Assembly: GCA_963784175.1 (NCBI GenBank)
Contig: CAWAQJ010000012.1
Location: 1-64,000, forward strand
Direction: 5' to 3'
Length of the DNA stretch: 64,000 bases
Source: JAIBJN01 sp963784175
GTDB lineage: Bacteria; Actinomycetota; Thermoleophilia; Gaiellales; Gaiellaceae
Part shown: one piece after another, positions 15,471-24,242 of the stretch
How the letters are laid out: each line of letters opens with the position of its first letter
Numbering within the stretch: position 1 is the stretch's first letter
Notes under the pieces: generated by a model
Told to the model about the DNA's origin: nothing
What the model saw: the letters and a program-made list of their open reading frames with translations, nothing else
Databases searched by the model: none
Made by a program: the position numbers and the translations under genes

Positions 15471-16439
15471 GTGAGCGCGCCGAACCCACCGCTCTTCGTC
15501 CTCGGCGTCCGGCGCTCGGGAACGACGCTCCTCCGGGTCATGCTCGACCGGAACTCGCAGCTCGCGGTCCCCGACGAGTCGTACTTCATCCCCCAGCTCG
15601 CGGACCGCCATCGGGGCCGTGTCGACGTCGACGCGTTCGTGGACGACCTGCGCCGCGTCGGGACGGTGCGCGAGTGGGAGGTCGACCCGGAGGAGGTACG
15701 CGCCCGGCTCCGGCCCGCCATGTCGGCCGGCGAGGCGATCGGCGCCGTCTACGAGACGTACGCAGCGGCGCGGGGAAAGGCGCGCTGGGGCGACAAGACG
15801 CCGATGTACATGCAGCACCTGGGCCTGCTCGAGCGGCTGTTCCCCGACGCGCTCTACGTCCACCTCGTGCGCGACGGCCGCGACGCCGCGGCGTCCTTCC
15901 TGCAGATGCCGGCGGGGATCGTGACGGAGTCCTGGGGGCACCCGAAGTCGGTCGCCGACTTCGCCTGTCAGTGGGGTACCGAGATCCGGGCCGCGCAGGC
16001 CCTCGGCCGGCGTGTCGGGCCCGGGCGCTACCTCGAGCTTCGGTACGAGCGGCTCGTCGAGTCGCCAGAGGACGTGCTCGAACAGATCTGCTCCTTCGCC
16101 GGCCTGCCCTGGGAGCCCTCGATGCTCGACTACGCGACGGAGGTGGACGTCAGCGCGCGGCCACACCAGCAGAACCTGAAGCGACCTCCGACGAGCGGCC
16201 TCCGGAACTGGCGAACCGAGCTCGCGCCCGGCGACGTCGCGGGATTCGAGGAGGTGGCGGGCGACGTCCTCGCAGAGCTCGGCTACGAGCTCGGCGACCC
16301 GCAGCGAGGAGGCGCCCCCGGCGCGCGGGCACGCGCCAAGCTCCTCGCGTACCGCGCGCAGGCATGGGGATGGCGGACTACCGGGAGCGCCGTCAGGCGC
16401 TCGCCCCTCTGGCCCCGCCGCCACCCGCCTCTCGGCTAG
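15471..16439 (+). CDS. PAPS-dependent sulfotransferase 1
   Basis: A 322-residue sulfotransferase. The 5'-phosphosulfate loop is GVRRSGTTLLRVMLDRN (residues 12-28) and the 3'-phosphate site is VHLVRDGRDAAASFLQ; RYERLVESPEDVLEQI is another family mark. It would move a sulfo group from PAPS to a hydroxyl, most likely on a glycan or lipid-linked sugar given the polysaccharide genes on both sides. Start is GTG. Its TAG overlaps the stop of the convergent beta-propeller gene (shared CTAG). The last 50 residues are Arg/Ala-rich and may not be structured. Confidence 0.88.
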   Translation: MSAPNPPLFVLGVRRSGTTLLRVMLDRNSQLAVPDESYFIPQLADRHRGRVDVDAFVDDLRRVGTVREWEVDPEEVRARLRPAMSAGEAIGAVYETYAAARGKARWGDKTPMYMQHLGLLERLFPDALYVHLVRDGRDAAASFLQMPAGIVTESWGHPKSVADFACQWGTEIRAAQALGRRVGPGRYLELRYERLVESPEDVLEQICSFAGLPWEPSMLDYATEVDVSARPHQQNLKRPPTSGLRNWRTELAPGDVAGFEEVAGDVLAELGYELGDPQRGGAPGARARAKLLAYRAQAWGWRTTGSAVRRSPLWPRRHPPLG

Positions 16440-17716
16440 CGGGTGCCCCGCGGGCTGAGCCTGCCCTTGTAGGCGGCGAGGAACCCGTTGAGCGAGAAGT
16501 AGTAGCGGTTCCTGGTTGCGATCCCCGGCGCGTACGCGCCGAGCTTGTGGCGCCAGACGATCTTCCCGTCGGCGACCCGGAGCCCGGCCGTCTTGCCGTT
16601 GAGTGTCGAGACGAAGACGAGGTTCCCGACGACCAGCGCGGGCGAGAGGACCTTGCCGCCGACGTTCCGCGACCAGAGCTGGCTCCCGGTCGTCGCTCGG
16701 AGCGCACGCAACTGGCCGTCGAACCCGCCGACGAAGATGCGCCCGTCGGCGATGGCCGGGGTCGCGTAGCCCGTGGTGCCCATCGAGCGCGTCCAGACGA
16801 TCGCACCGCTGCGCACGTTCAGGGCGACGATCTTCCCGGCTCTCGAGGTCGTGTACAGCCGTTGGCCGTCGGTCGAGGCGCTCGCGTAGAAGCTCTCGTA
16901 CCGGAGCAGGTCGCGCTTGACGTACGTCGTCCAGAGCTCGTTGCCGTCCGAGCGCCGCAGGCAGACGACCGAGCCGGCGTAGGTCGTGATGCAGACACGG
17001 TTTCCCCAGATCGACGGGCTCGAGTTGATTCGTCCCCCCGTGTCGTAGGCCCAGCGGACGGCCCCGCTGGCCACGTTGACGGCGAAGAGCCTCCCGTCGG
17101 TCGAGCCGAAGTAGGCGGTGTTGTCGACCGCGACCGGCGACGATTCGACCCGACCCGCCGTCCCGACACGCCAGAGCACCTTCCCGTTCGCACGATTGAG
17201 CCCGGTGACGGTGCCGTCGTGCGAGCTGACGATCAGTCGTGGGCCCGCGATCGCCGGCGACGAAGCCATGAGGCTCGCCACCTTGCGTCGCCAGATGATG
17301 TCGCCGTTCTCGGCGTCGATCGCGAAGGTCGTCCCCTTCGCGTTGTTGACGTACAGAGTCCCGTCGCAGAACGTCGCCGGATACTCCATGAACCCGATGG
17401 CCCGGCCCCAGACCGCCTGCGTCGGCCTCCCGAGATCGATGTTCTCGCGGGCGAGGGTGCGCTGCGGGTTCCCGCCGAACGAGAGCCAGCAGGGCCCTTC
17501 TCCCTTGGGCTCGTCCGGCTCCTCGACCGTCTCGACCGGTTGCTCCTCGGTGGTCGTCGGCAGCTCCTCGGTCGCCGTCATCACCGAGACTCCGGCGAGC
17601 TCGGTGTCGATGCCGGCGTCGGGTGTATCCGTCGCGCGCAGGTAGGCGGCCACCGCCACGCCGGCCAGGACCAGCGCAACGACCGCGAACGCGACGATGA
17701 GTACCTTCTTCTTCAC
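16436..17716 (-). CDS. membrane-anchored PQQ-type beta-propeller protein
   Basis: A 426-residue protein with an N-terminal signal anchor (VLIVAFAVVALVLAGVAVAAY), a Thr/Glu-rich linker to about residue 75 and then repeated blades of the PQQ type: AIDAENGDIIWRRKV, GLNRANGKVLWRVG, AVNVASGAVRWAYD, ALNVRSGAIVWTRS and ALRATTGSQLWSRN. The Trp in each blade is the structural mark. No catalytic PQQ residues are evident, so it is more likely a scaffold outside the membrane, like BamB, than a dehydrogenase. Its position inside the polysaccharide locus suggests a surface or assembly role. Confidence 0.87.
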   Translation of the reverse strand: MKKKVLIVAFAVVALVLAGVAVAAYLRATDTPDAGIDTELAGVSVMTATEELPTTTEEQPVETVEEPDEPKGEGPCWLSFGGNPQRTLARENIDLGRPTQAVWGRAIGFMEYPATFCDGTLYVNNAKGTTFAIDAENGDIIWRRKVASLMASSPAIAGPRLIVSSHDGTVTGLNRANGKVLWRVGTAGRVESSPVAVDNTAYFGSTDGRLFAVNVASGAVRWAYDTGGRINSSPSIWGNRVCITTYAGSVVCLRRSDGNELWTTYVKRDLLRYESFYASASTDGQRLYTTSRAGKIVALNVRSGAIVWTRSMGTTGYATPAIADGRIFVGGFDGQLRALRATTGSQLWSRNVGGKVLSPALVVGNLVFVSTLNGKTAGLRVADGKIVWRHKLGAYAPGIATRNRYYFSLNGFLAAYKGRLSPRGTR

Positions 17717-17767
17717 GAAAACCCCGAGCCGCCCAGTATGCCAGCGGCCCCGGAAGGGTCCCGCAGC

Positions 17768-19195
17768 TCAGTCGGCAAGCGGCTTTGCGACCACCGCGCC
17801 CGCAAGGCCGAGCGAGAGCCAGACGAGCGGGTCCTCGAAGAACCCGCTGTAGAAGAGCGAGCTCACGAAGATCGCCAGGAAGACCGCCGCGGTGCCGAGG
17901 CCGAGCACGCGGTCGCGTAGCCAGGCGAGATAGAAGAGCCGTGCCGCCGCCACGAGGAACGCGAGGTAGACGGCGACTCCAACGAGGCCGAGCTCAGCCG
18001 CCACCGTGAGAGGGGCCGTGTGCGAGGACTTCGCGAGCCGGTCCCGACTTTGCCCGAGCTCCTCGCTGACCTTCTCCTCGGCTCCGATCCCGACGCCGCC
18101 GAGCGGGTGCTCGCGCACGATGTCGGTCGAGTTCGCCACGAGGTCCGAGCGGCCGCCCGTCACGCGGAGGAGCGACTCGTCCTTCCCCACCGCCGCCAGC
18201 ACCGCGCTCGCCAGGAGCAAGGGCGCCAGCGCGCCGACGAGGACGACTGTCCTGGTGCGCCCCGTCCCGGCCGCGGCCGCGACGAAGAGCACGCCGATGA
18301 CGAGGGCGACCATGCTCGACTGCGAGTAGGTGAAGAAGAGCGCCAGCGCGAGGAAGGCGATGACCGCCGCTCCCGCGGCCATGCTCAGGCGCGTCAGCCA
18401 GAGACCGACGAGGACGACGAGGATCGCGACGACGAGGTGGCGCCCGTAGATGCTCGGGTCGCGCAGGAGCGATGCGGTGCGGAAGAAGCTCTCGTACGCG
18501 TTCCCGACCTCGAGGTCGCGCGCGAAGACGAGCTGGCGCGTCGCGCGCTCCCAGAGCCCGACGCCCGCGACCACGATCGCGATCCCTGTGAGTGTCCCGC
18601 CCAGCGCGAGCGGGAGCCACGGCGCGAGCGGCGCACGTGCGGCGATCCCGACGAGCAGCGCGAAGGGGAAGTAGAAGAACAGGAGGTCGACGGCGCTCGC
18701 GTCGACGTCCAGTGACCAGAGCGAGGAGACCGCGGCGAGACCGATGAAGGCGACGACGGGCACGGCGAGCAGCAGCGGCACGGCGACAACCTCGCGGCTT
18801 CGCAGCGCGCGCACGGCGAGGGCAATGCCCGCCGCGGCCAGCACGCCGTAGAGCGGCACGAGCAGGAAGGCTCGCTGCGAGCCGACGTCGAGCAGGATCC
18901 GGAACGGCGCCGCCGCGAGCAGGGCGACGGGCCACACCGCCGGGTAGCGCGTCAGGACTGCGGCCAGGCCGCCGACGATGCCCGCCAGGACGACCAGCGC
19001 ACCGATCCGCAGGGGACCGTCGACGAAGCGCTCGAGGTCGTCCTCGGGCACGAGCGCGAAGGCGAGCGTGATCTCAGCGCCGGCGAGGACGGCAATCCCC
19101 GCCAGGAGCGCGATCCGCTCGCGCGCGAGCAGGACGAGCGTGGCGCCCACGGCCCCGCCGAGCGCAGCAAGCTGGATGACGGAGTCGGTCTCCAC
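17768..19195 (-). CDS. O-antigen ligase/polymerase-like membrane protein 1
   Basis: A 475-residue protein with about twelve hydrophobic helices. The Wzy_C/O-antigen-ligase region is in the middle and end, including FFTYSQSSMVALVIGVLF, then the large outside loop with VREHPLGGVGIGAEEKV and SSHTAPLTVAAELGLVGV (conserved His of the ligase loop). It would polymerise or transfer lipid-linked glycans on the outer membrane face. The GTG at 19195 is preferred: it starts the first helix (IQLAALGGAVGATLVLLA), and a TAGAGT hexamer lies 13 bases upstream. It is the last gene of the long minus-strand operon. Confidence 0.86.
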   Translation of the reverse strand: METDSVIQLAALGGAVGATLVLLARERIALLAGIAVLAGAEITLAFALVPEDDLERFVDGPLRIGALVVLAGIVGGLAAVLTRYPAVWPVALLAAAPFRILLDVGSQRAFLLVPLYGVLAAAGIALAVRALRSREVVAVPLLLAVPVVAFIGLAAVSSLWSLDVDASAVDLLFFYFPFALLVGIAARAPLAPWLPLALGGTLTGIAIVVAGVGLWERATRQLVFARDLEVGNAYESFFRTASLLRDPSIYGRHLVVAILVVLVGLWLTRLSMAAGAAVIAFLALALFFTYSQSSMVALVIGVLFVAAAAGTGRTRTVVLVGALAPLLLASAVLAAVGKDESLLRVTGGRSDLVANSTDIVREHPLGGVGIGAEEKVSEELGQSRDRLAKSSHTAPLTVAAELGLVGVAVYLAFLVAAARLFYLAWLRDRVLGLGTAAVFLAIFVSSLFYSGFFEDPLVWLSLGLAGAVVAKPLAD

Positions 19196-19233
19196 GGGGC
19201 CGCGCGCAACTCTACTGCGCGGCCTGGAGCGGC

Positions 19234-20358
19234 CTAGCGGGTTCCCTCGGCCTTCTCCCAGGTGGGCGACACGCCGCCCTGGCGCAGATACCGCGCCAGC
19301 GCGACCACGGTCGCCCAGCTCACGAGCGTGTAGTAGTGGGCGAGCGTGGCGCCGGGCAGGGGCATGCGCAGCCGGCCGGCCGCCGCGAGGCCGAGGAACG
19401 CGAGCTGGCCCACCAGGGCCGTGCGGTAGATCCCTCCCTCCCGCGCGAGCAGGAGGCTCGCCGCGAGGAGCTTCAGGTGCAGCAGGCCGCTGGCGTAGCG
19501 AAGCAGGCGGTGCGAGACGAGCTCGAGCGCGTACACCGGCGGGACGCCCGAGAGCATCCGGCCTTCGAACACCGTCCGCCAGCACCAGACGAACATCCGC
19601 ACCTTCCGGCGGTACTCCTCTTCGTTGTCGCGCGAAGGCTTCTCGAAGGCGAGCGCCTCGGGCTCGTAGACCGCGCGGCGGCCCTTGCTCGTGAAGAGGT
19701 ACGGAAAGCCGAGGTCGTGGCCGAGCGGGTACTCGACGTAGTCGCTGCGCCGCACGGCGTAGATGGAGCCGTTGCCGCCGGTGACGGAGCCGAGCGCCGA
19801 CTCCTGCTCGCGCTGCCAGAGCTCGTAGCGCCAGTAGGCGCCCTCGCGATTCGTCCCGTCGGGCTGCTGGAGCTGGAGCCGACCGCAGACGTAGGCGACG
19901 TCCGGATCGGCGAAGTTGCGGGCGAGCTTGCGCAGCGCGTCGGGGGCCCAGGTCGCGTTGGCGTCGGAGAAGGCAACGAGCTCGGAGTCCGTCCCGCGCA
20001 CCGCGCGGTCGAGCGCGGGGCGCTTCCCCTCGCGGGGCGCGCGCAGCAGGCTCACCCGCGGCTCGCGTGCGGCGATCTCCTCGACGATCTCATCGGTGCG
20101 GTCGTCGGAGGCGTCGGAGGCGACGACGACTTCGAGCTGTTCCGGCGGATAGTCGAGCGCGAGGAGGTTCTCCACGCGACGGCCGATGACCGCGTCCTCG
20201 TTGTGCGCCGGGACGACGACGACCGTCTTCGGCGTCTGCTCGTCCTTGCGCACGGCCCGGCCCCGCACACGCGCGAGCGCGGCGGCCGCGAGGGGGTAGC
20301 CCGCGTGCGTCCACGCGAGCGCGCCCAGGCTTCCCCAGAAGACTCCCTTGACGAGCAC
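19234..20358 (-). CDS. membrane family 2 glycosyltransferase
   Basis: A 374-residue processive-type GT2. Donor-site motifs are TVVVVPAHNEDAVIGRRVEN, VVVASDASDDRTDEIV and LVAFSDANATWAPDAL (DxN variant of DxD); a QxxRW-like region lies near EEEYRRKVRMFVWCWRTVF. There is one N-terminal helix (GVFWGSLGALAWTHAGYPLA) and two or three at the end. This topology is typical of enzymes that add sugars to growing exopolysaccharide. It starts two bases before the end of the sugar transferase gene upstream. Confidence 0.88.
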   Translation of the reverse strand: MLVKGVFWGSLGALAWTHAGYPLAAAALARVRGRAVRKDEQTPKTVVVVPAHNEDAVIGRRVENLLALDYPPEQLEVVVASDASDDRTDEIVEEIAAREPRVSLLRAPREGKRPALDRAVRGTDSELVAFSDANATWAPDALRKLARNFADPDVAYVCGRLQLQQPDGTNREGAYWRYELWQREQESALGSVTGGNGSIYAVRRSDYVEYPLGHDLGFPYLFTSKGRRAVYEPEALAFEKPSRDNEEEYRRKVRMFVWCWRTVFEGRMLSGVPPVYALELVSHRLLRYASGLLHLKLLAASLLLAREGGIYRTALVGQLAFLGLAAAGRLRMPLPGATLAHYYTLVSWATVVALARYLRQGGVSPTWEKAEGTR

Positions 20359-20359
20359 G

Positions 20360-21973
20360 TCAGGACGTTAGCGACCGCGCACGGTCCCGGTACGCGGGGA
20401 AGTAGCCGCCGAAGTCGATCTCGGTGACGCCGGCGAGGCGGCGGTAGGCCTCCTCGTCGTGCACGGCCTTGCCCACGGAGGCCGTCACGAGATCCTCGGG
20501 AGCGAAGCGGCGCTTGTAGTCGAAGAGCGAGTCCTCCTGCCCGCCGACACCGCCGCCGAGGTGCAGAGCCTCGTAGCCGAGAGCCTGCCCCCAGCCCGCG
20601 GCCGTGAGCAGGGCCAGGTGGCTCGCTCCCAGGCGGCGGCCCTCGTCGCTCGCGCCGCCGAGGTGGTAATGGAGCCACGGCGAGCCCGCCAGGCAGAGCA
20701 CGCTCGCGGCGAGCTCCTCGCCACGGCGAACGTTGACGAGCACGAGCCCTTCGCCGAGCCGCGCGAGCGCCTCCCAGTACGCAGCGGAGAAGAAGTAGAA
20801 GGGCGAGGCCTCGTTCCGCCGCATCGTCTCCTCGTAGAGGGCCACGAACTCGTCGAGCGAGGCGGGCCTCTGAACGACCGTCGCGGCGAGGCCCTCCCGC
20901 TGGGCCTTGCGCACGAGGCGGCGATGGTGCTTGTCCATGCCGGCGAGGAGGTCGCGTCCGGGCTCGAGGCGCCAGGCGACGGTGTGGCCGAGGGCCTCCA
21001 CGTGCACCCCGCGGGCATCGCGCTCGTTCCCGAGCAGCGGGTGGAAGCGGATGAAGCTCGCGGGAATGCCCCGCTCGCGGCACCAGGCGTCGTAGCGCTC
21101 CCAGAAGGCGCCGAGCTCGGCGCCTTCTTTGAGGGGAAGCGGACCGCCGTAGCCGTACGGGCTCGTCACGTCGGCCGGCTCCTCCCGCAGGATCGCGGCG
21201 AAGGCGACGTTCTCGCCCGGCGCGTGGAGGAAGAGCGGCCGCCCGTCGTCGAGGAGCGCCGAGGCCTCGACATAGGCGCGGCGGAAGTACACGTCGGCGT
21301 CCGCGGTCAGGGCCTCCCACTCCTCCGCGTCGACCTCGCGCAGATCGCCATTCCTCACCCGCGCGCGCTCGATGTTGGTCGTGTCCTCGACGGGCGCCGG
21401 CTCGGGACGCCGGAGCTGGCCGACCGTCATGGCGAGGATGCGCAGGTCGAGCCGGAGCGACCAGTTGTCGACGTACCAGATGTCCTGCTCGATCCGCTCC
21501 GGCCAGGCGATCTCGTCGCGCCCGTTCACCTGCGACCAGCCCGTGATCCCGGGCGGCACCTCCAGGCGCCTCCGCTCGCGCTCGGTGTAGTGGGCGGCCT
21601 GCTCGACGAGGTCGGGCCGCGGCCCGACCAGCGACATCTGCCCCACGAGCACGTTGGCGAGCTGCGGGAGCTCGTCCAGGCTCGTGCGGCGCAGCCAGCG
21701 CCCGCTGCGGGTGATGCGCGGGTCGTCCGGGAGGATCCCGTAGGGGTCGGCGAGGCCCATGCGCTTTCCCTCTTCGATCGCGTCCTGGATCATCGTCCGG
21801 AACTTGAAGAGCCCGAACGGCTTCCCGCGGCGGCGGACGCGCTGCTGGACGAGGAAGACGGGACGGCCGGTCTCCAGCAGGATCCAGATCGCGACGCCCG
21901 CGAAGAGCGGCGAGAGGACGACGAGGAGGAACGCGGCGCCGAGGCGGTCGAGGAGCCACTTGACCGCCTTCAC
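20360..21973 (-). CDS. initiating sugar-1-phosphate transferase fused to a FemAB-like acyltransferase
   Basis: A 537-residue two-domain protein. Residues 1-188 are a short polyprenyl-phosphate sugar-1-phosphate transferase: one membrane helix (about 11-34), then KFRTM (57-61), TSLDELPQL (97-105), VGPRP (116-120) and PGITGW (141-146). After a 20-residue linker, residues about 211-537 are a FemAB/GNAT-like domain with the marks MDKHHRRLVRKAQREGL, YLxLG-type GYEALHLGGGVGGQEDSLF and FDYKRRFAPE. FemAB proteins add amino acids or other acyl groups to cell-wall precursors. The fusion would let one protein prime the lipid-linked glycan and acylate or aminoacylate it. Start is GTG overlapping the upstream stop (GTGA). 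No frame break lies between the domains. Confidence 0.9.
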   Translation of the reverse strand: MKAVKWLLDRLGAAFLLVVLSPLFAGVAIWILLETGRPVFLVQQRVRRRGKPFGLFKFRTMIQDAIEEGKRMGLADPYGILPDDPRITRSGRWLRRTSLDELPQLANVLVGQMSLVGPRPDLVEQAAHYTERERRRLEVPPGITGWSQVNGRDEIAWPERIEQDIWYVDNWSLRLDLRILAMTVGQLRRPEPAPVEDTTNIERARVRNGDLREVDAEEWEALTADADVYFRRAYVEASALLDDGRPLFLHAPGENVAFAAILREEPADVTSPYGYGGPLPLKEGAELGAFWERYDAWCRERGIPASFIRFHPLLGNERDARGVHVEALGHTVAWRLEPGRDLLAGMDKHHRRLVRKAQREGLAATVVQRPASLDEFVALYEETMRRNEASPFYFFSAAYWEALARLGEGLVLVNVRRGEELAASVLCLAGSPWLHYHLGGASDEGRRLGASHLALLTAAGWGQALGYEALHLGGGVGGQEDSLFDYKRRFAPEDLVTASVGKAVHDEEAYRRLAGVTEIDFGGYFPAYRDRARSLTS

Positions 21974-23085
21974 GCGACGATCTCCCGGTAGAGCTCCTCG
22001 TGGGCACGGGCGGCTTCGTCCCACGTCAGGGCCTCGCGGGCACGGGCCGTGCCGTCGTACGCCTTCCGCAGCCCGCCGTGCTCGGTCAGCAGCCGGACGC
22101 AGGCGTGAGCGAGGGCCGCCGGGTCCTCCGGAGGCACGACGAGGCCGGCGCCGTAGTCGGCCACGGTCTCGCCCAGCGAGCCCACGTCGCTCACGATGGC
22201 CGGGCGCCCGTAGCCGATGGCGGTCGCCAGCACGCCCGAGGAGTCGAGCTCCCGGTACGGGAGCACGACGGCGGCCGTCTCGGCCATGAGGCCGGCGATC
22301 TCCTCGTCGCGGATATACCGAAGGCGCCAGTCGATCGCGCCGTCGACGCCGAGCTGTCTCGCCTGCTCGCGCACGGGCTCGATCGGGTCGAACGGGTCGC
22401 CGGCGACGACAAGTCGGGCGTCCGGCACGCGGTCGAGCACGGCTGGAAGAGCGGAGACGAGCACGTCGAGTCCCTTGTAGCGTCGCAGGAGCCCGAAGAA
22501 GAGGAGCGTCTTGCCCTCCGGAGGACCGAGCGGCTCGGCGGAGACGTCGAAGATCGGATGGGCGATGCGCGCGAGCCGCTCGCGCGGGATCCCGAGACCG
22601 GCCAGGCGCTCGACGGCCCGCGAGGAGTGCACGACGACGCGGTCGACCGTGCGCAGGATCTCGAGCCAGACATCGAGCTGCCCCTCGCGGCGCGGGACGA
22701 CGTCGTGCGCCGTCAGCACGGTGTGGCGCTTCCTCGCCAGCTTTTGCACCCAACGGGCGTCGACGCTCGGCCGGGGCAGCCACTGGAGGTGCACCACGTC
22801 CGGGTTCAGCGAGTCGACGCGGCGGCGGAAGCGCAGGACGCTCGGCGCGTACTCGAGCCCCTTCAGCGGCAGGCGCAGCGGCGAGCGCGGGAACCGGCGT
22901 GTGAGCTTCGAGGAGAGCGGAAGGAAGAGCTCGTGGCGGCGGTAGCCGTCGGGCGTCGGTGGGTCGTCGTAGGCGAACGGCGATGTGATCAGGTCGACGT
23001 CGAGGCCTCGCCGCGCCAGCGCCGAGGCCAGCCCGTGGTCGTACGGGGGCGTGAAGCTCGCGGGGTCGACCAGCGCGACGCGCAT
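21970..23085 (-). CDS. family 4 glycosyltransferase
   Basis: A 371-residue GT-B enzyme. N-terminal acceptor domain with DVVHLQWLPRPSVDARWVQK and TVLTAHDVVPRREG; C-terminal donor domain with LLFFGLLRRYKGLDVLVSAL, RLVVAGDPFDP and the E-x7-E region replaced by VLPYRELDSSGVLATAIGYG. It would add one sugar to the lipid-linked repeat unit on the cytoplasmic face. It overlaps both neighbours by four bases (ATGA at its start, GTGA at its end). Confidence 0.9.
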   Translation of the reverse strand: MRVALVDPASFTPPYDHGLASALARRGLDVDLITSPFAYDDPPTPDGYRRHELFLPLSSKLTRRFPRSPLRLPLKGLEYAPSVLRFRRRVDSLNPDVVHLQWLPRPSVDARWVQKLARKRHTVLTAHDVVPRREGQLDVWLEILRTVDRVVVHSSRAVERLAGLGIPRERLARIAHPIFDVSAEPLGPPEGKTLLFFGLLRRYKGLDVLVSALPAVLDRVPDARLVVAGDPFDPIEPVREQARQLGVDGAIDWRLRYIRDEEIAGLMAETAAVVLPYRELDSSGVLATAIGYGRPAIVSDVGSLGETVADYGAGLVVPPEDPAALAHACVRLLTEHGGLRKAYDGTARAREALTWDEAARAHEELYREIVA

Positions 23086-24242
23086 CAGACCCGCCGGCGC
23101 AGGTACCCGAGCGACGCGACCGCCCCGCGCAGGTCGTCGACGGCGAAGTTCGCGCGCACCTTCCGACCGCCGACGTAGGGCGCGGCGAACTCGCGGACGC
23201 CGATCCGCCGTCGCCGGGCGAGCTGGAGCGAGACCCAGACGTCCTTGGCGAGGAAGATCCAGCGCGCGTCCTCCTTGAACGTCCCGAGCGGCTCGACCTC
23301 CTCGCCGGCCAGGTCGCGGTATGCGAGCTCGGCGAGATCGAACGCGCGGGTCATGACGAGACCGCCCCAGATGGGCGTGCGCGTGTTGACCTCGATCAGC
23401 TTGAAGGAGCCGTCGCGCAGGTCGTGCGCCATCTCGATGTGGGCGAAGCCCGTGTAGCCCGCGGAGCGGAGCAGCCGCTGGCCCTGCTCCTCGACCTCGG
23501 GGACGTAGTCGACCTCGAAGACCGCCGACGAGCCGAAGTCGATCGGGCTCTGGCGCACCTTGCGCCCGACGACGCTCCCGAGCGGCTCGCCCGAACGGCC
23601 GACGTAGGTGAAGAGCGAGTAGATGCGGTCGGTCGCGTCCGGGATGAGCTCCTGGACGATCATGTCGAACCCGTGCTCCTGGGCGCGCCTCCAGACCGCT
23701 ACCGCGTCGTCGAGGCCCTGGGCGACGACCGCCTTCTCCCCGAAGACGGCGGCGAACTCCTGGCCCTCCGCCGGCTTGACGAGGAAGGGAGGCTGGAGGC
23801 CGGCCGCGCGAATGGCCTCCTCGTCGCTCGCCAGCACGGTCCTGGGCGCGGGCACGCCGGCCTTCTCGGCCTCGAGCACGAGGATCTCCTTGCGGCGCAT
23901 GCGGCGCGCGACCTCCGGGTCGCCGGGAAGCGGGACGTCCGCGACCTCGGCCACCTCGTCCCAGCGGTCGAGGACGAGCTCGACGTTCTCGTCGCGCTCC
24001 GGGAAGAGGACGACACGCCCGCCGTCGGCGATGCGGCGCAGGGTGTCCAGCAGCGCGTCGCCGGGATTCCGAAGGCCGTTGTCGCCCAGGAGCACGCGCT
24101 CGCTCACGTAGCGCGAGGAGAGCCCGAACTCGTTGCCGCGCCAGGCGATGCCGGTGACGGGCGCGCCCGCTCGCCCGAGCGCGCGCACGACGGCGAGCCC
24201 CGCGTGGAGGAGCCCGAAGACGACGGCGGGGCGCGCGCTCAC
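23085..24242 (-). CDS. ATP-grasp carboxylate-amine ligase
   Basis: A 385-residue ATP-grasp protein. The pre-grasp part begins PAVVFGLLHAGLAVVRALGR; the ATP-binding core has PPFLVKPAEGQEFAAVFGEK, QELIPDATDRIYSLFTYVG and the metal site IEVNTRTPIWGGL (Glu and Asn). The arrangement resembles D-aspartate ligase and related enzymes that join a carboxylate to an amine using ATP. In a polysaccharide operon this suggests attaching an amino acid or other acid to an amino sugar. Start is GTG with a 4-base overlap to the gene upstream. The exact substrate cannot be read. Confidence 0.86.
   Translation of the reverse strand: MSARPAVVFGLLHAGLAVVRALGRAGAPVTGIAWRGNEFGLSSRYVSERVLLGDNGLRNPGDALLDTLRRIADGGRVVLFPERDENVELVLDRWDEVAEVADVPLPGDPEVARRMRRKEILVLEAEKAGVPAPRTVLASDEEAIRAAGLQPPFLVKPAEGQEFAAVFGEKAVVAQGLDDAVAVWRRAQEHGFDMIVQELIPDATDRIYSLFTYVGRSGEPLGSVVGRKVRQSPIDFGSSAVFEVDYVPEVEEQGQRLLRSAGYTGFAHIEMAHDLRDGSFKLIEVNTRTPIWGGLVMTRAFDLAELAYRDLAGEEVEPLGTFKEDARWIFLAKDVWVSLQLARRRRIGVREFAAPYVGGRKVRANFAVDDLRGAVASLGYLRRRV

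Noticed and set aside
15380..17920. An 846-codon open frame on the plus strand
   Set aside because: It overlaps the sulfotransferase in another frame and runs antisense to the beta-propeller gene; composition is Arg/Pro/Ala-rich without motifs.
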